Of a stretch of 64,000 bases of DNA, positions 42,262 to 51,449 are shown piece after piece. Origin of the DNA: Candidatus Endonucleibacter bathymodioli (lineage in GTDB: Bacteria > Pseudomonadota > Gammaproteobacteria > Pseudomonadales > Endozoicomonadaceae). The first letter of the stretch is position 1, and each line of letters begins with the position of its first letter. The stretch is from positions 1-64,000 of the forward strand of contig JASXSV010000016.1 of assembly GCA_030674915.1 (NCBI GenBank), given 5' to 3'. Below the pieces are notes generated by a model. It made no database searches. It was not told the origin of the DNA and was given only the letters and a program-made list of their open reading frames with translations. The position numbers and the translations under genes are program-made.

Positions 42262-42430
42262 TTACCATTGAAGATACTTGATTTTGAAGCTATTTTGCGC
42301 CACTCTTCACTCATGTCAAAAATCATCCTTCCCTCACAGAATCACGTCATAAGAAAGCGCGTGATTCTGGGGATAGTGACAATACTAAAGCGGTAGTGCT
42401 GACGTCGGAAGGTTTTTTACTTATATTTTT
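42262..42430 (+). pseudogene. IS630-family 5' end fragment
   Basis: The end TTACCATTGAAGATACTTGA begins the fragment; a former start at 42313 reads MSKIILPSQNHVIRKRV, and further on LTSEGFFL for LASEGW. It parallels the remnant at 3031. The remainder to 42802 contains no gene with homology; one 64-codon minus frame at 42533-42727 is unsupported. Confidence 0.6.
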
Positions 42431-42802
42431 TCAAAAAACTATAAGTATTTATTCCTAAATGAAAGCCATTCATATGGTTTTTGATGATATTGGCTACCAT
42501 CTTTCAAATAAGTTGGTCCAGGCCCAAAAAGTTTAAAATAATATACTCTCTTTAGCCTTACAACCCAAACTCAAGCCCAATGGAGCATCTATGTAAAGAA
42601 TGAATGAAGATTCCATTAATAACAAATACTTCACAACTACTGAGGAGTTTCGACAAAAAACACATAATTTACTCTGTGAAACTTCACCAGAAACTGGCGT
42701 TTCATTTATCATAAGAATTAACGACAATGTTTAGGCACTTAAACATGCATCTTAAATTCTTTCGGATATATAATAACCGGCACATGCATCTTATGGTCAG
42801 AA

Positions 42803-43969
42803 ATGAACTTTAGTAATATTATTTCAATAGCAATGGTCGCATATGTAGCGCTAGCCCATGCACAAATTACTTCTACAGTAGCTGTAGCTCCGACAGCAGT
42901 AAAAAAAGATAAACAACTTCATTTTTATAACTGGGTAGAATACATAGCGCCTAATACGCTGAAAGACTTTGAGAAAAAAACTGGCATAAAAACATCATAT
43001 GATGTTTATGACAGCAACGAAGTACTCCAGGGAAAGCTGCTCTCAGGTAAAAGTGGCTTTGACCTTGTATCTCCCTCCCATGATTTCTACAAAGCTCAGA
43101 TAAGAGCTGGTGCATTTTGCAAGCTAGATAAGAGCCAACTGCCCAACTGGAAAAATTTGGATCCGGTTATTATGAAAAAGATCTCTTCTTATATTGACGA
43201 AGACAACCAATACGGCATCCCATACCTATGGGGAACCACTGGCATTGGTTACAACAAGGAGGCGGTAGAAAAAATATTGGGCAAAAATGCTCCTGTTGAT
43301 AGCTGGGCCCTGGTATTTGAACCCGAAAACATGAAGAAACTACAAGAGTGCGGTGTTGCTTTTATCGACGCACCCACTGAAGTTTTGCCTTCTGTTATTG
43401 CTTACTTGGGACGTCCAGGCGACAGTATCGATATTAAGGATTACCAGGCTGCAGTAGAAAAAATAAGCAAAGTCCGTAATTACGTGAGCTACTTTCATTC
43501 TTCAAAAAACATCACCGATCTTGCAAATGGCGATATTTGCGTGGCTATTGGCTGGTCTGGCGATATGTTAATGGCAAAAGAGCGAGCTAAAGATGCAAAT
43601 AATGGCATAGATATTCATTACTCTATACCCAAAGAAGGGGCGCCAATGTGGTTTGATATGCTGGCAATACCTGCTGATGCATCTAACAAAAATGCAGCTC
43701 ATGCCATGCTTAACCATTTGATGGATCCTAAAGTCATTGCCAACATAACCAACCATATTTCCTACGCCAACCCAACGCCGGCATCAAAGCCGTTCATTAA
43801 TCCTGAAATTGTAAACAATCCCGGCATTTACCCTGGGAACCACGTCATGGAGAACCTCTTTATCTACAGAGAACTGCCTGCCAGAGATAAAAAAAATAGA
43901 CACGATTTGAGAAGGTATATCACTCAGCAGTGGCGTAAAATAACAATGGGTAGTTTTGATACTAAATAA
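42803..43969 (+). CDS. Putrescine/spermidine-binding periplasmic protein, PotF-like
   Basis: A 388-residue extracellular solute-binding protein with a signal peptide (FSNIISIAMVAYVALAHA). Seen: LHFYNWVEYIAPNTLKDFEK, VYDSNEVLQGKLLSGKSGFD, GIPYLWGTTGIGYNKEAV and IGWSGDMLMAKERAK, all hallmarks of PotF/SpuD polyamine-binding proteins, with aromatic and acidic residues in the pocket positions. No ATPase or permease genes are adjacent, so it works with a transporter elsewhere or senses polyamines. No good ribosome binding site precedes the ATG. Confidence 0.9.
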   Translation: MNFSNIISIAMVAYVALAHAQITSTVAVAPTAVKKDKQLHFYNWVEYIAPNTLKDFEKKTGIKTSYDVYDSNEVLQGKLLSGKSGFDLVSPSHDFYKAQIRAGAFCKLDKSQLPNWKNLDPVIMKKISSYIDEDNQYGIPYLWGTTGIGYNKEAVEKILGKNAPVDSWALVFEPENMKKLQECGVAFIDAPTEVLPSVIAYLGRPGDSIDIKDYQAAVEKISKVRNYVSYFHSSKNITDLANGDICVAIGWSGDMLMAKERAKDANNGIDIHYSIPKEGAPMWFDMLAIPADASNKNAAHAMLNHLMDPKVIANITNHISYANPTPASKPFINPEIVNNPGIYPGNHVMENLFIYRELPARDKKNRHDLRRYITQQWRKITMGSFDTK

Positions 43970-44112
43970 ATGAAACAAACCCTACTGACCAATCTCCTAT
44001 ACCAGCTATCATTGAAGCTGTTGGTACCAGACAAATGTCGCTAAACTACCAAGATTAAGGATGCAACCTTTATTCATGCGTAGCCACAATATTTACACAA
44101 GCTTTTCCTTAA

Positions 44113-45272
44113 GGAATCTCTGAACAAGCACGTTTGTTTCTTACCAGCGCTTAAAAAGCCAAATTTAAATTTATGGTGTATATATTCATCTTATGGGCGT
44201 GTTTTTAGGTAAATTCGCCCTATTTTTTTCGTTTTCCCTCTCTATTGGCGAGTTTGGGCGGATTAACCACCCAAACGCCCTCGTAGCATGTAAAGATTGG
44301 CAAATCCAAGCAGGGTGAATACTTGAACTGCATTTTTTACTAAGCCTTTGTAGCTGGCTTTCTTGTATCCGAACTGACATTTTATCACTCTAAAACAATG
44401 TTCTACTCTGGCACGAATCTGTGAGTTTTTACGGTTTTGTTTCTTTTGTGATGAGCTCATATTTCTCCTTGGTTTACGTTTGTTATTAACCTTCCAGCTC
44501 ATGCCAAGGCTGCGTACTTCTCGTTTGTAAGTGTCACTAGTATAACCCGCATCTGCGAATACTATTTTGTCATCTTTGCGCAGTAACTTGGGTAATTCGT
44601 TAACATCAGCTTCATGCGCTGGTGTGACGGTTGCGCTGTGTATGACGTTGCTATTGATATCTGTTCCTATGTGTATTTTAAAACCAAAATAATATTGGTT
44701 GTTTTTACGGGTGGAACGCATATCAGGGTCACGTTTTTTGTCTTTGTTTTTAGTAGAGCTAGGAGCTTGGATAATGGTCGCATCTACCATGCTGCCTTGA
44801 GATACCTTGATGCCTTTTTCAACAATATATTGATTGATATCCGCAAAGATCGTTGCACTAAGTTGGTGCTTTTCAATTAGTCTTCTGAAATTAAGTATGG
44901 TGGTTTTATCAGGTATGGCCTTTAATAATTCAAGTTGCGCAAACAGATGCATTCAGTCCATATCGTATAAGGCATGCTCTGCTGCAGAATCTGATAATGA
45001 GTACCATTGCTGTAAGAAATAAATCCGCAACATACTTTCCATTGGCATTGGTGGGCGACCTTTGCCTTTCTTGGGATAGTAAGGCTCTATAATATTGAGC
45101 AGGCGTACCCATGGTACGGTTTTTTCCATTTCATTTAAAAAGAGATCACGTTTAGTGATAACTTTTTTATGGGTGTATTCTGCAGACGCGAAAATGATTT
45201 GTTTCATACGACAATACTGTTTGTTTGTGTGGCTGTATTATCTCACATTTATTAGACTTATTCAGAGATTCC
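44113..45272 (-). mobile_element. IS5-family element with TTAA duplication
   Basis: The ends GGAATCTCTGAA (44113) and TTCAGAGATTCC (to 45272) are exact inverted repeats, flanked on both sides by TTAA, the expected 4-bp target duplication, so the element is structurally complete at 1160 bp. It is a different subgroup from the GAGACC-ended IS5 debris elsewhere. Its transposase gene carries a premature stop. A much more damaged sister copy is at 48182-49160. Confidence 0.9.
44263..45207 (-). pseudogene. IS5-family transposase with one in-frame TGA
   Basis: Reads MKQIIFASAEYTHKKVITKR onwards for 84 residues to LYDMD, then TGA, then continues in the same frame as MHLFAQLELLKAIPDKTTIL to the end (314 codons in all). 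In the sister copy at 48505 the same codon is TGT (DMDCMRRFAQLE), so a single base change made the stop. The DDE segments GSMVDATIIQAPSS, FADAGYTSDTYKREVRSLG and RARVEHCFRVIKCQFGYKKA are intact. A restart at the ATG directly after TGA could give a 229-residue protein lacking the N-terminal domain. Confidence 0.9.
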
Positions 45273-45278
45273 TTAAGG

Positions 45279-45440
45279 GAATAGCACATAGCTACCAGGT
45301 ACGCGATAGTTCAAAACCCACTGTTTCTTAAAGATAATACGCTGATGTTACTTGGCGACGCTCGTGCAAATTCTAACATCTCTGTGAGTAAGTTGTTATG
45401 GATGGAAGGCTGCGGACTACACTTGACAGTGAGCAAGAAA
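45279..45440 (+). pseudogene. pntB 3'-tail fragment, copy A
   Basis: Shifted frames give GYQVRDSSKP-like and KDNTLMLLGDARANSNISVS, matching the extreme C-terminus of the transhydrogenase beta subunit (KENTHMLFGDAKASVDAIL in E. coli PntB). It begins right at the IS5 end and lies 200 bases upstream of the first array gene. The following stretch (to 45480) is conserved in copies B and C, including the AAACNGTACATCCT block. Confidence 0.7.
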
Positions 45441-45489
45441 AAAAACTGTACATCCTCAAATATTTTCTGTATTATCTAAAAAAAAGCCT

Positions 45490-45613
45490 ATACCATTTCC
45501 AATTAAAGGGTTAGGTGTTGACCTCTCACTCACCACAACCTCCTACTACATGTAGTTTTGTTGATCTTCTTTAGCATCCTCTTCACACTCCAATGGTAGC
45601 GTGTATATATACG
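45490..45613 (+). repeat. Dispersed repeat upstream of array gene 1
   Basis: TATACCATTTCCAATTAAAG at the left and CACTCCAATGGTAGCGTGTA then TATATA at the right. The right end is about 30 bases from the former start codon, placing TGTATATA at a possible promoter position. Confidence 0.75.
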
Positions 45614-45641
45614 TATTTTATTAAATTACTGATGATGATTA

Positions 45642-46230
45642 TTATGAAACATATTTTACTTGTGACTTGTATTTTTTTTCGAACATATCTATGAGCGATA
45701 ATATATTTAACATTAATTATAATGAATGTAAAGCACGATCTAAACTGTCAATTATTGCAAACGCTAAATATAAGGTTTATTTGACAGCGTGTGACATACC
45801 TAATAATGACATCTATTCCGCATTTATCTGCATCGACATGAGTAATGAAAGACCTTACTATAAACTATATGTGATTTTCTATAACCATACTCATAAGGAA
45901 TATTTATTTCGATGGGATATGGGACACTCAAGAACTCTTACCCATACGTCCAGAGTAGCTCAAAATGATGGACGCACTATCATATCAATTCAGCATCCTT
46001 GCGATCATATATGGCCTTTTGATATAGTGAAATGTAAGTTTCAATAAATATCAGATCCTAATATCATACTAAACAACACCAATTTTATTCGTATGTTTTT
46101 TAGCTACCCCCAGAAATCTTATGCCCGAAATCCTCTGAATCAAATAACTATGATAAAAAAAAGTAACAAGATTTTTTTTCTTGTCGACAGGTATCTCAAA
46201 TCAGATTACCTAGATTCCCACAATAACTAG
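45642..46230 (+). pseudogene. Array gene 1, small secreted protein, inactivated
   Basis: The original start (MKHILLVTCIFF) at 45642 is followed by a frameshift in a T run of the signal-peptide region. The main frame (45667-46047) reads NIFNINYNECKARSKLSIIA and continues to KCKFQ, where TAA stops it; further homologous codons follow (SDPNIILNNTNFIRMFF) to about 46230. It is the closest sister of array gene 4 (51450-52055), which is intact and shows what this gene looked like. The product family is unrecognised. Confidence 0.8.
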
Positions 46231-46234
46231 CACA

Positions 46235-46930
46235 CTTACCAGACAAAAACTCAATCGGACTAAAGTAGTTTAAAGATTTTCGTGAACGCATGTTAATTAA
46301 AAATTGAGCCACATCAATTTTATTCTTCGATACGCAGCCAATATTCATTCACTTTGGGAAAAATATCCGTAGCAGGCCATTAGCATTCTCGTTAAGTCCA
46401 CGTTGCCATTAGTGGTATGGCTTAGCAACGTAAATCTGAGCGATATTTGAGTGACCTGCAAATCTCGCCACTATTATCAAACGTAATGGTCTTACAGTTA
46501 CTCATGTAAGGCCGTAGCATCTTTTTGATGACTTTCTCACTGTTTTTTTTGTTTTGTTTTTTACTCTAACTGTCAAAAGAAGACAGCTCTACCAGCATCA
46601 CAAGATATCCATCTTGGCCGTGAACGGTATCCCCTCCCAGTGTCCGACCTTTATTTTCATATCCTCACAATCCTGGCGCTCATCACTATCCATGTGGCCA
46701 TGAATGAGACTGGATCCAGCCTCAGCATCATGACGCTGCCGATAACGTTTACCTTTGCGCAGGAGAAGGCAGCTTCATTGATTCTTTTTGATTAGCCGAC
46801 AAATAGTCTGGTGACCAATCTCCCCATTATAAGACTCACGTTTCATGCGCTCTGCAATCTGCTCCGATGTAAAGCCTAAGCCTAGCAGGGACTTCACCTG
46901 CCGACTTATCACATAAGTTCTTTTTTGAAA
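46235..46930 (-). pseudogene. Decayed IS30-family transposase
   Basis: On the minus strand: LGLGFTSEQIAERMKRESYN and GEIGHQTICRLIKKNQ, then a stop, then LLRKGKRYRQRHDAEAGSSL, then KVGHWEGIPFTAKM, and further fragments. These follow the order of an IS30 transposase (compare IGHETIYRLI and GDWEGDT in the family). It is a different, more decayed subtype than the intact element at 1722. A shorter, related piece lies at 52070-52180 in the second duplicated block. Confidence 0.75.
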
Positions 46931-46931
46931 C

Positions 46932-47245
46932 TTAGTCTCCATCTCGATCCTCTGCAGCCCATGACGATGAGATTCCTTGCATCATAAGCCCCAAGGTGAC
47001 AGCGCTTAATATCCAGGAATATTTTTTATTGGATCGGTGCAGATAACCACCAATACTACTCGCCGAAAATACGAGCATGCTAAAGGATTGAGCTTGGTAT
47101 CGTTCAGCCAGAGTCATCTATTTGTAATAGTTCCCCAAGTGGTCAGCTTGTTCGTTGCATGAGAACTACAGCCTATAAGCAGCTGACTCTCAAAATACAT
47201 TCCAAGTGTGTCGGTTGTAATGGAAATCTAAATATCTCAAACATT
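46932..47245 (-). pseudogene. Fragment shared with the pseudogene at 27210
   Basis: About 47120-47245 encodes FESQLLIGCSSHATNKLTTW on the minus strand, matching the 27210-27565 pseudogene. Adjacent to it, the frame 47117-46932 holds a signal-peptide-like segment (YSWILSAVTLGLMMQGISSS) fused to sequence that runs into the IS30 remnant. The same two pieces, further decayed, recur at 52190-52455. It is not a functional gene. Confidence 0.55.
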
Positions 47246-47269
47246 TCCAGCGTTATCAAAAAATAGGTC

Positions 47270-47390
47270 TATACTGTTTTCATTTAAAGGGTGAGTTATT
47301 TGCCTATCACTCCCCAAAACTCCTACTACATGTAGACTTATAGCTCTTCGCTAGTAGTAAATTCAAACCCTTAATGATAACGTGTATATA
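47270..47390 (+). repeat. Dispersed repeat upstream of array gene 2
   Basis: TATACTGTTTTCATTTAAAG to AACCCTTAATGATAACGTGT and ATATA. The inner block TCCTACTACATGTAGACTTA corresponds to CTACTACTCGTAGGCTCATG of other copies. Confidence 0.7.
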
Positions 47391-47424
47391 CACGCATTTC
47401 AATAAAATACTCATGGTTGTTATT

Positions 47425-47994
47425 ATGAAATATATTTTAATTATTAGCTCTATCTTTTTTTCGAATATATCACTTGGTAATTATGTATTTAACATTGATT
47501 ATAATACTTGGATAAATACATCAAAATTTGCATTATTTGCAAATAAAACATATACAGTCAATACAACGGCGTGTCTTAAAGACAACAAGGAGATCAATGC
47601 CGCATTTATCTGCCTCTCCTATATTCCTAAAAAAGATACCACTTACCCTGTGCTGTATTTAATTTTCACTGACGATACTCGTAATGAATATGTATTTCGA
47701 TGGGATACTGACGGCACCAAAACTCTTCTTGATACGTTCAGATTAGAGGAATATGTTAAACACAAAGTTATTCGAATTCAGTATCCTGCCAACTGGCTAG
47801 AGGATAAGACTAATTCCGCGAAAGATATATTTGAAAAAAAATCCAATCGTACATACACATATCACGATTTCATATATGTTAAGTATAGCTATAAAACTGG
47901 TACTAAGGCTTCAGATAAGCATTATGTCAATAGTGTTTTATTAATTACCCAGCAATATAGACGTGGTTACACGCGTCTTCCTGAACTACAATAA
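47425..47994 (+). CDS. Array gene 2, small secreted protein
   Basis: A 189-residue protein from the ATG at 47425 (an in-frame ATG at 47413 adds four residues). Signal peptide MKYILIISSIFFSNISLG. The mature part begins NYVFNID and shares with its paralogues the pattern KYTVNTTAC-like, a central AAFIC motif, a YLIF.DDT..EY.FRWD segment and a late HDFIYVKYSYK strand. The composition suggests an all-beta domain with two or three conserved cysteines. The family is not recognised. The gene is flanked by a dispersed repeat upstream and the conserved block T downstream, and is intact. Confidence 0.7.
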   Translation: MKYILIISSIFFSNISLGNYVFNIDYNTWINTSKFALFANKTYTVNTTACLKDNKEINAAFICLSYIPKKDTTYPVLYLIFTDDTRNEYVFRWDTDGTKTLLDTFRLEEYVKHKVIRIQYPANWLEDKTNSAKDIFEKKSNRTYTYHDFIYVKYSYKTGTKASDKHYVNSVLLITQQYRRGYTRLPELQ

Positions 47995-47999
47995 TATTT

Positions 48000-48181
48000 A
48001 AGAAATAATCTTATTTAACCCAAACCATACCAATTACCATGGACGGTTTGGGTAGGGAATGAGATATTAAGTACAACCCATAAGATAATCCCAGCGGTCC
48101 TTAAACCTTGTATTTCTCTAAGAGTCTGCAACTAAGTTTTGCAGACAATAAATTCATTCAAAAATGCATAAAGACACGTAA
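48000..48181 (+). repeat. Downstream block T, copy 1 (cut by IS5)
   Basis: Starts with AACCCAAACCATACCAATTA and CATGGACGGTTTGGGTAGGG, then TTAAGTACA, CCTTGTATTTCTCTAAGAGT and GTTTTGCAGACAATAAAT. The same block follows array genes 3 and 5. Here the IS5 copy at 48182 interrupts it after ACACGTAA. CCAAACC and GGTTTGG could pair as a terminator-like stem. Confidence 0.7.
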
Positions 48182-49160
48182 GCAATCTTTGAACAAGTCT
48201 AATAAATGTGAGCTAATACAGCCACACAAACAAACAGCATTGTCCTATGAAACAAATCACTTTCGCATCATCAGAATACACTCATAAAAAAATTATAACT
48301 AAGCGTGATCTCTTTCTAAATGAAATGAAAAAAACCGTACCATGGGTACGCCTACTCAATATTATAGAACCTTACTATTCCAAGAAAGGCAAAGATAACC
48401 CACCAATGCCAATGCCAATGCCATTGAAAAGTATGTTGCGTATTTATTTCTGACCGCAATGGTACTCACTATCAGATCCTGCAGCAGAGCATGCCTTCTA
48501 CGATATGGACTGTATGCGTCGGTTTGCGCAACTTGAATTATCATATGCCATACCTGATGAAACTACCATCCTTAATTTCAAACTACTAATTGAAAAGCAC
48601 CAACTTAGTGCAACCATCTTTGCGAATATCAATCAATATATTGTTGAAAAAGGCATCAAAGTATCTCAAGGTAGCATGGTATATGCGACCATTATCCACG
48701 CTCCAGCTCTACTAAAAACAAAGACAAAAAACGCGACCCTGATATGCGCTCCACCCGTAAAAACAACCAATATTATTTTAGTTTTAAAATACACATAGGA
48801 ACAGACATCAATAGAAATGCTATACACAGCGCAATCGTCACATCAGCCAATGAAGCTGATGTTAACGAGTTACCCAAATTACTACACAAAGATGACAAAG
48901 TAATATTCTCGCAGATGCGGGTTATACTAGTGACACTTACAAACAAAGAGCACGCAACCTTGGCATGAGCTGGAAGGTCAATGACAAACGTAAACAAAAG
49001 AAAAATATGAGATCATCACAAAAGAAACAAAACCGTAAAAACTCACAGATTCGTGCCAGAGTTGAGCATTGCTTTGGAGTTATAAAATGTCAGTTAGGAT
49101 ACAAGAAAACCAGCTGCAAAGTTTTAGTACAAGATGCAGCTCCAGTATTTGCACTTGCAT
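48182..49160 (+). pseudogene. Second IS5-family transposase copy, multiply broken
   Basis: The left end GCAATCTTTGAACAAGTC matches the complete element at 44113. From 48247 the frame MKQITFASSEYTHKKIITKR meets a TGA at 48451, resumes as MDCMRRFAQLELSYAIPDET, shifts near 48710 and again near 48915, and continues as MSWKVNDKRKQKKNMRSSQK. The 3' end is deleted and joined to a pntB fragment near 49160. Confidence 0.9.
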
Positions 49161-49164
49161 TCGT

Positions 49165-49625
49165 GTGTTGTTGGTATTGGCTATTGGCCAAGCAGATATC
49201 CCTATGTTCAATGCCTATGTAGGGTTATCTACTGCAACTATGGGTTTGATGTTAGGTAATAATATCCTGATTATGTCTGGTGCAATAATGTACTCATCTG
49301 GCGCAAGTTTATCCTATATAATATGCATAGCCATAAATCATTCTTTTATTTCGGTTATACTCGGTGGTTTTGGCTATGATAGGGGTGTACCGATAAAAGA
49401 AAATATTGTTCTGGTAATTGGTGATAATGACATTATCAACATCTCTGCTGCTGATTACCATTCTAGCCCGATAGCAGGAATACCGAGACTTAAAGTATGG
49501 AATGCAAAAGATGTGATCGTATTTAAACGCTCCATGCCTACTGGGCACGCTAGAACTCAAAACCCGCTATTTTTTGGATAATACGTTGATGTTATTTGGG
49601 GGATTATCGCGCAACTATTACAGCT
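49165..49625 (+). pseudogene. pntB fragment, copy B, with internal deletion
   Basis: AIGQADIPMFNAYVGLSTAT, then ASLSYIICIAINHSFISVIL match the last membrane helices of PntB. After GGFGYDRG about 80 residues are missing, and the match resumes with NIVLVIGDNDIINISAADYH and FKRSMPTGHARTQNPLFF, the NADP-binding C-terminus. A stop follows. It is the longest of the three pntB pieces and shows the original block contained the 3' part of pntB. Confidence 0.88.
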
Positions 49626-49730
49626 CTGTGAGTAAGTTGTTATGGAAGGAAGGCTGGTACTACACTTGACAGGGAGCAAGAAAAAAAAACGGTACATCCT
49701 AACATATTCTCTGTACTATCTAAAAAAAGA

Positions 49731-49855
49731 CTATACTGTTTCCAATTACATGGTTAGGGATTGACTTCTCACTCACCACAATCTCCTACTATTTGTAGTC
49801 TTCTGGAACTTCATTAGTAGCCTCTTTACACTTCTATAGTAGCGTGTATATACGC
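49731..49855 (+). repeat. Dispersed repeat upstream of array gene 3
   Basis: TATACTGTTTCCAATTACAT to CTTCTATAGTAGCGTGTATA with the inner CTCACTCACCACAATCTCCT block. The right end lies 30 bases before the array gene. Confidence 0.7.
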
Positions 49856-49884
49856 ATTTTACTAAATTACTGATGGTTGTTATG

Positions 49885-50457
49885 ATGAAACATATTTTAC
49901 TTGTGATGCTTATCTTTTTTTCGAACATATCTCTTGCTCGTTATATCTTTAAGTTTGATCATCAAACTTCTAATTTTGCACTACGCGTCAATAATAAATA
50001 TGACGTTGATATAACAGCATGTGATCTATCAAATCATAAAGTCAATTCCGCATTTATTGGCATCGACAAGACTGGTAGCGCAAGTAAGAATCGTTCTTAC
50101 CATCGACTGTATGTGACTTTCAGTGATAATACTAAGAAAGAATATACATTTCTAGGGGATTTTGATGACACAAAACATACTCTTAAACATACGTTCAGAG
50201 TAAAGGAAGTTTCTCACCATGATATTAGAGGCATAGAGCATCCTTCACCGCAAACAGATCTTTTTAGCGATGTGAAATCGAGATTTCAACGGATATACAA
50301 AAACCATGGTTACTACTACAATCACGATTTTTTTACTGTTAATTATAGCTATACAATTACTGGTAGTCCTCCATACCCACATGATTCTAGTAAGATCTTG
50401 CTGTTTGTAGATAAGTATAAACGGAATGTGGGATCGGGATCTATGTCTGAACATTGA
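49885..50457 (+). CDS. Array gene 3, small secreted protein
   Basis: A 190-residue protein from the ATG at 49885 (in-frame ATGs at 49873 and 49882 add up to four residues). Signal peptide MKHILLVMLIFFSNISLA. The mature part carries the family pattern KYDVDITACDL, SAFIGIDKTG, YHRLYVTFSDNTKKEYTF, TFRVKEVSHHDIRGIEHPS and HDFFTVNYSYTI. It is intact. Preceded by pntB copy B and the dispersed repeat, followed by block T. Function is unknown. Confidence 0.7.
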   Translation: MKHILLVMLIFFSNISLARYIFKFDHQTSNFALRVNNKYDVDITACDLSNHKVNSAFIGIDKTGSASKNRSYHRLYVTFSDNTKKEYTFLGDFDDTKHTLKHTFRVKEVSHHDIRGIEHPSPQTDLFSDVKSRFQRIYKNHGYYYNHDFFTVNYSYTITGSPPYPHDSSKILLFVDKYKRNVGSGSMSEH

Positions 50458-50479
50458 GAACACTTAAGAAATAATCTTA

Positions 50480-50834
50480 TTTTACCCAAACTATATCAAT
50501 TACTATTGACGGTGTGGATAGAGAATATGCACTTAAGTACAGCCTATGGGATCTTCCTAGTTGTACTTAAGCCTTGTATTTAGCCATGGTATTGCAACTA
50601 AGCTTTGCAGACAATGAAACCATTCAAAACGTCTAAAAACAAGTAAAGAACGATTTCTTGTAAGAATGGAGAAACTTGTCCCTTAGAAATCATGATCCAG
50701 TGTTAGATTCCTAAGGTTTTTATAACATGAAGCCTCATAGATCTTCTTAAGTAACTCCAGCGACATCTAACTAACACTCAGGCTCAACATGCTGTAAAAG
50801 AACTAATTAGTAAGCTTTAAGAATAAAAAATCAC
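50480..50834 (+). repeat. Downstream block T, copy 2
   Basis: ACCCAAACTATATCAATTAC, ATTGACGGTGTGGATAGAGA, AAGCCTTGTATTTAGCCATG and CTTTGCAGACAATGAAACCA mirror the block after array genes 2 and 5. The second half (CTTGTCCCTTAGAAATCATG, CCTAAGGTTTTTATAACATG, CTCATAGATCTTCTTAAG) is shared with 53450-53530. No open frame is seen. Confidence 0.7.
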
Positions 50835-51215
50835 AGTACGTTTAGACCTCCACCATTTAGCCGATCTCTTGCCAGTCCATATGAATGCACTGCTGGCTTA
50901 GGCGAAAGTACCATACGATATTATTGAAGAAATGGCCGAGATTAATGCTAGCTTTCACAATACTGATGTCGTTCTATTAATTAGTGCTAATTATATTGTC
51001 AACATATCTGCATCAGATCACAATTCTAGCCAGATAGCAGGAATGTTGGGACTTAAAGTATGGAATGCAAAAAATAGTATTATGCTTAAACGCTCCATGC
51101 CTACTGGGTACGCTAGAGCTCAAAACTAACTGTTTTTTAAGGATAATACGTTGATGTTATTGGCGGATGCTTGTGCAACTATTAACATCTCTGTGAATAC
51201 GTAGTTATGAACTGC
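50835..51215 (+). pseudogene. pntB fragment, copy C
   Basis: VRFDLHHLADLLPVHMNALL, stop, [60 protein letters not shown] and KDNTLMLLADACATINISV. This is the continuous C-terminal 140 residues of PntB with two stops. It includes the part deleted from copy B, so copies B and C decayed independently. Confidence 0.88.
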
Positions 51216-51292
51216 TGTTGACTACACTTTACAGGCCGCAAGAAAATAAACGGTACATCCTCAAATATTTTTAGTCCTATCCAAAAAATAGT

Positions 51293-51412
51293 GTATACTG
51301 CTCCATTTGAAGGGTTGGGTTTTAACCTCTAACTCACCATAATATCCTACTGCTAGAAGCCTTATGATTCTAGTTGTATCCTATTCACACTTCAATAGTA
51401 ATGTGTATATAC
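51293..51412 (+). repeat. Dispersed repeat upstream of array gene 4
   Basis: TATACTGCTCCATTTGAAGG to CACTTCAATAGTAATGTGTA and TATA, about 35 bases before the gene. Confidence 0.7.
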
Positions 51413-51449
51413 ACGCATTTCAATAAACTACTGACTGATGGTTATTATT

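Noticed and set aside
44953..44955. TGA in the IS5 transposase as possible recoding (selenocysteine or TGA read as an amino acid)
   Set aside because: Core genes use TGA as a normal stop (for example parE, waaC), there is no SECIS-like context, and the sister copy has TGT. A nonsense mutation is simpler.
46932..47117. A small secreted protein with a signal peptide on the minus strand
   Set aside because: The frame starts in debris of another gene and runs into an IS30 remnant; the parallel region at 52200-52330 has lost the frame, so selection is not maintaining it.
49069..49581. A 170-residue membrane protein gene
   Set aside because: The frame is an accidental fusion of the IS5 transposase 3' part (out of frame) and a pntB fragment with an internal deletion. 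It is debris, not a gene.
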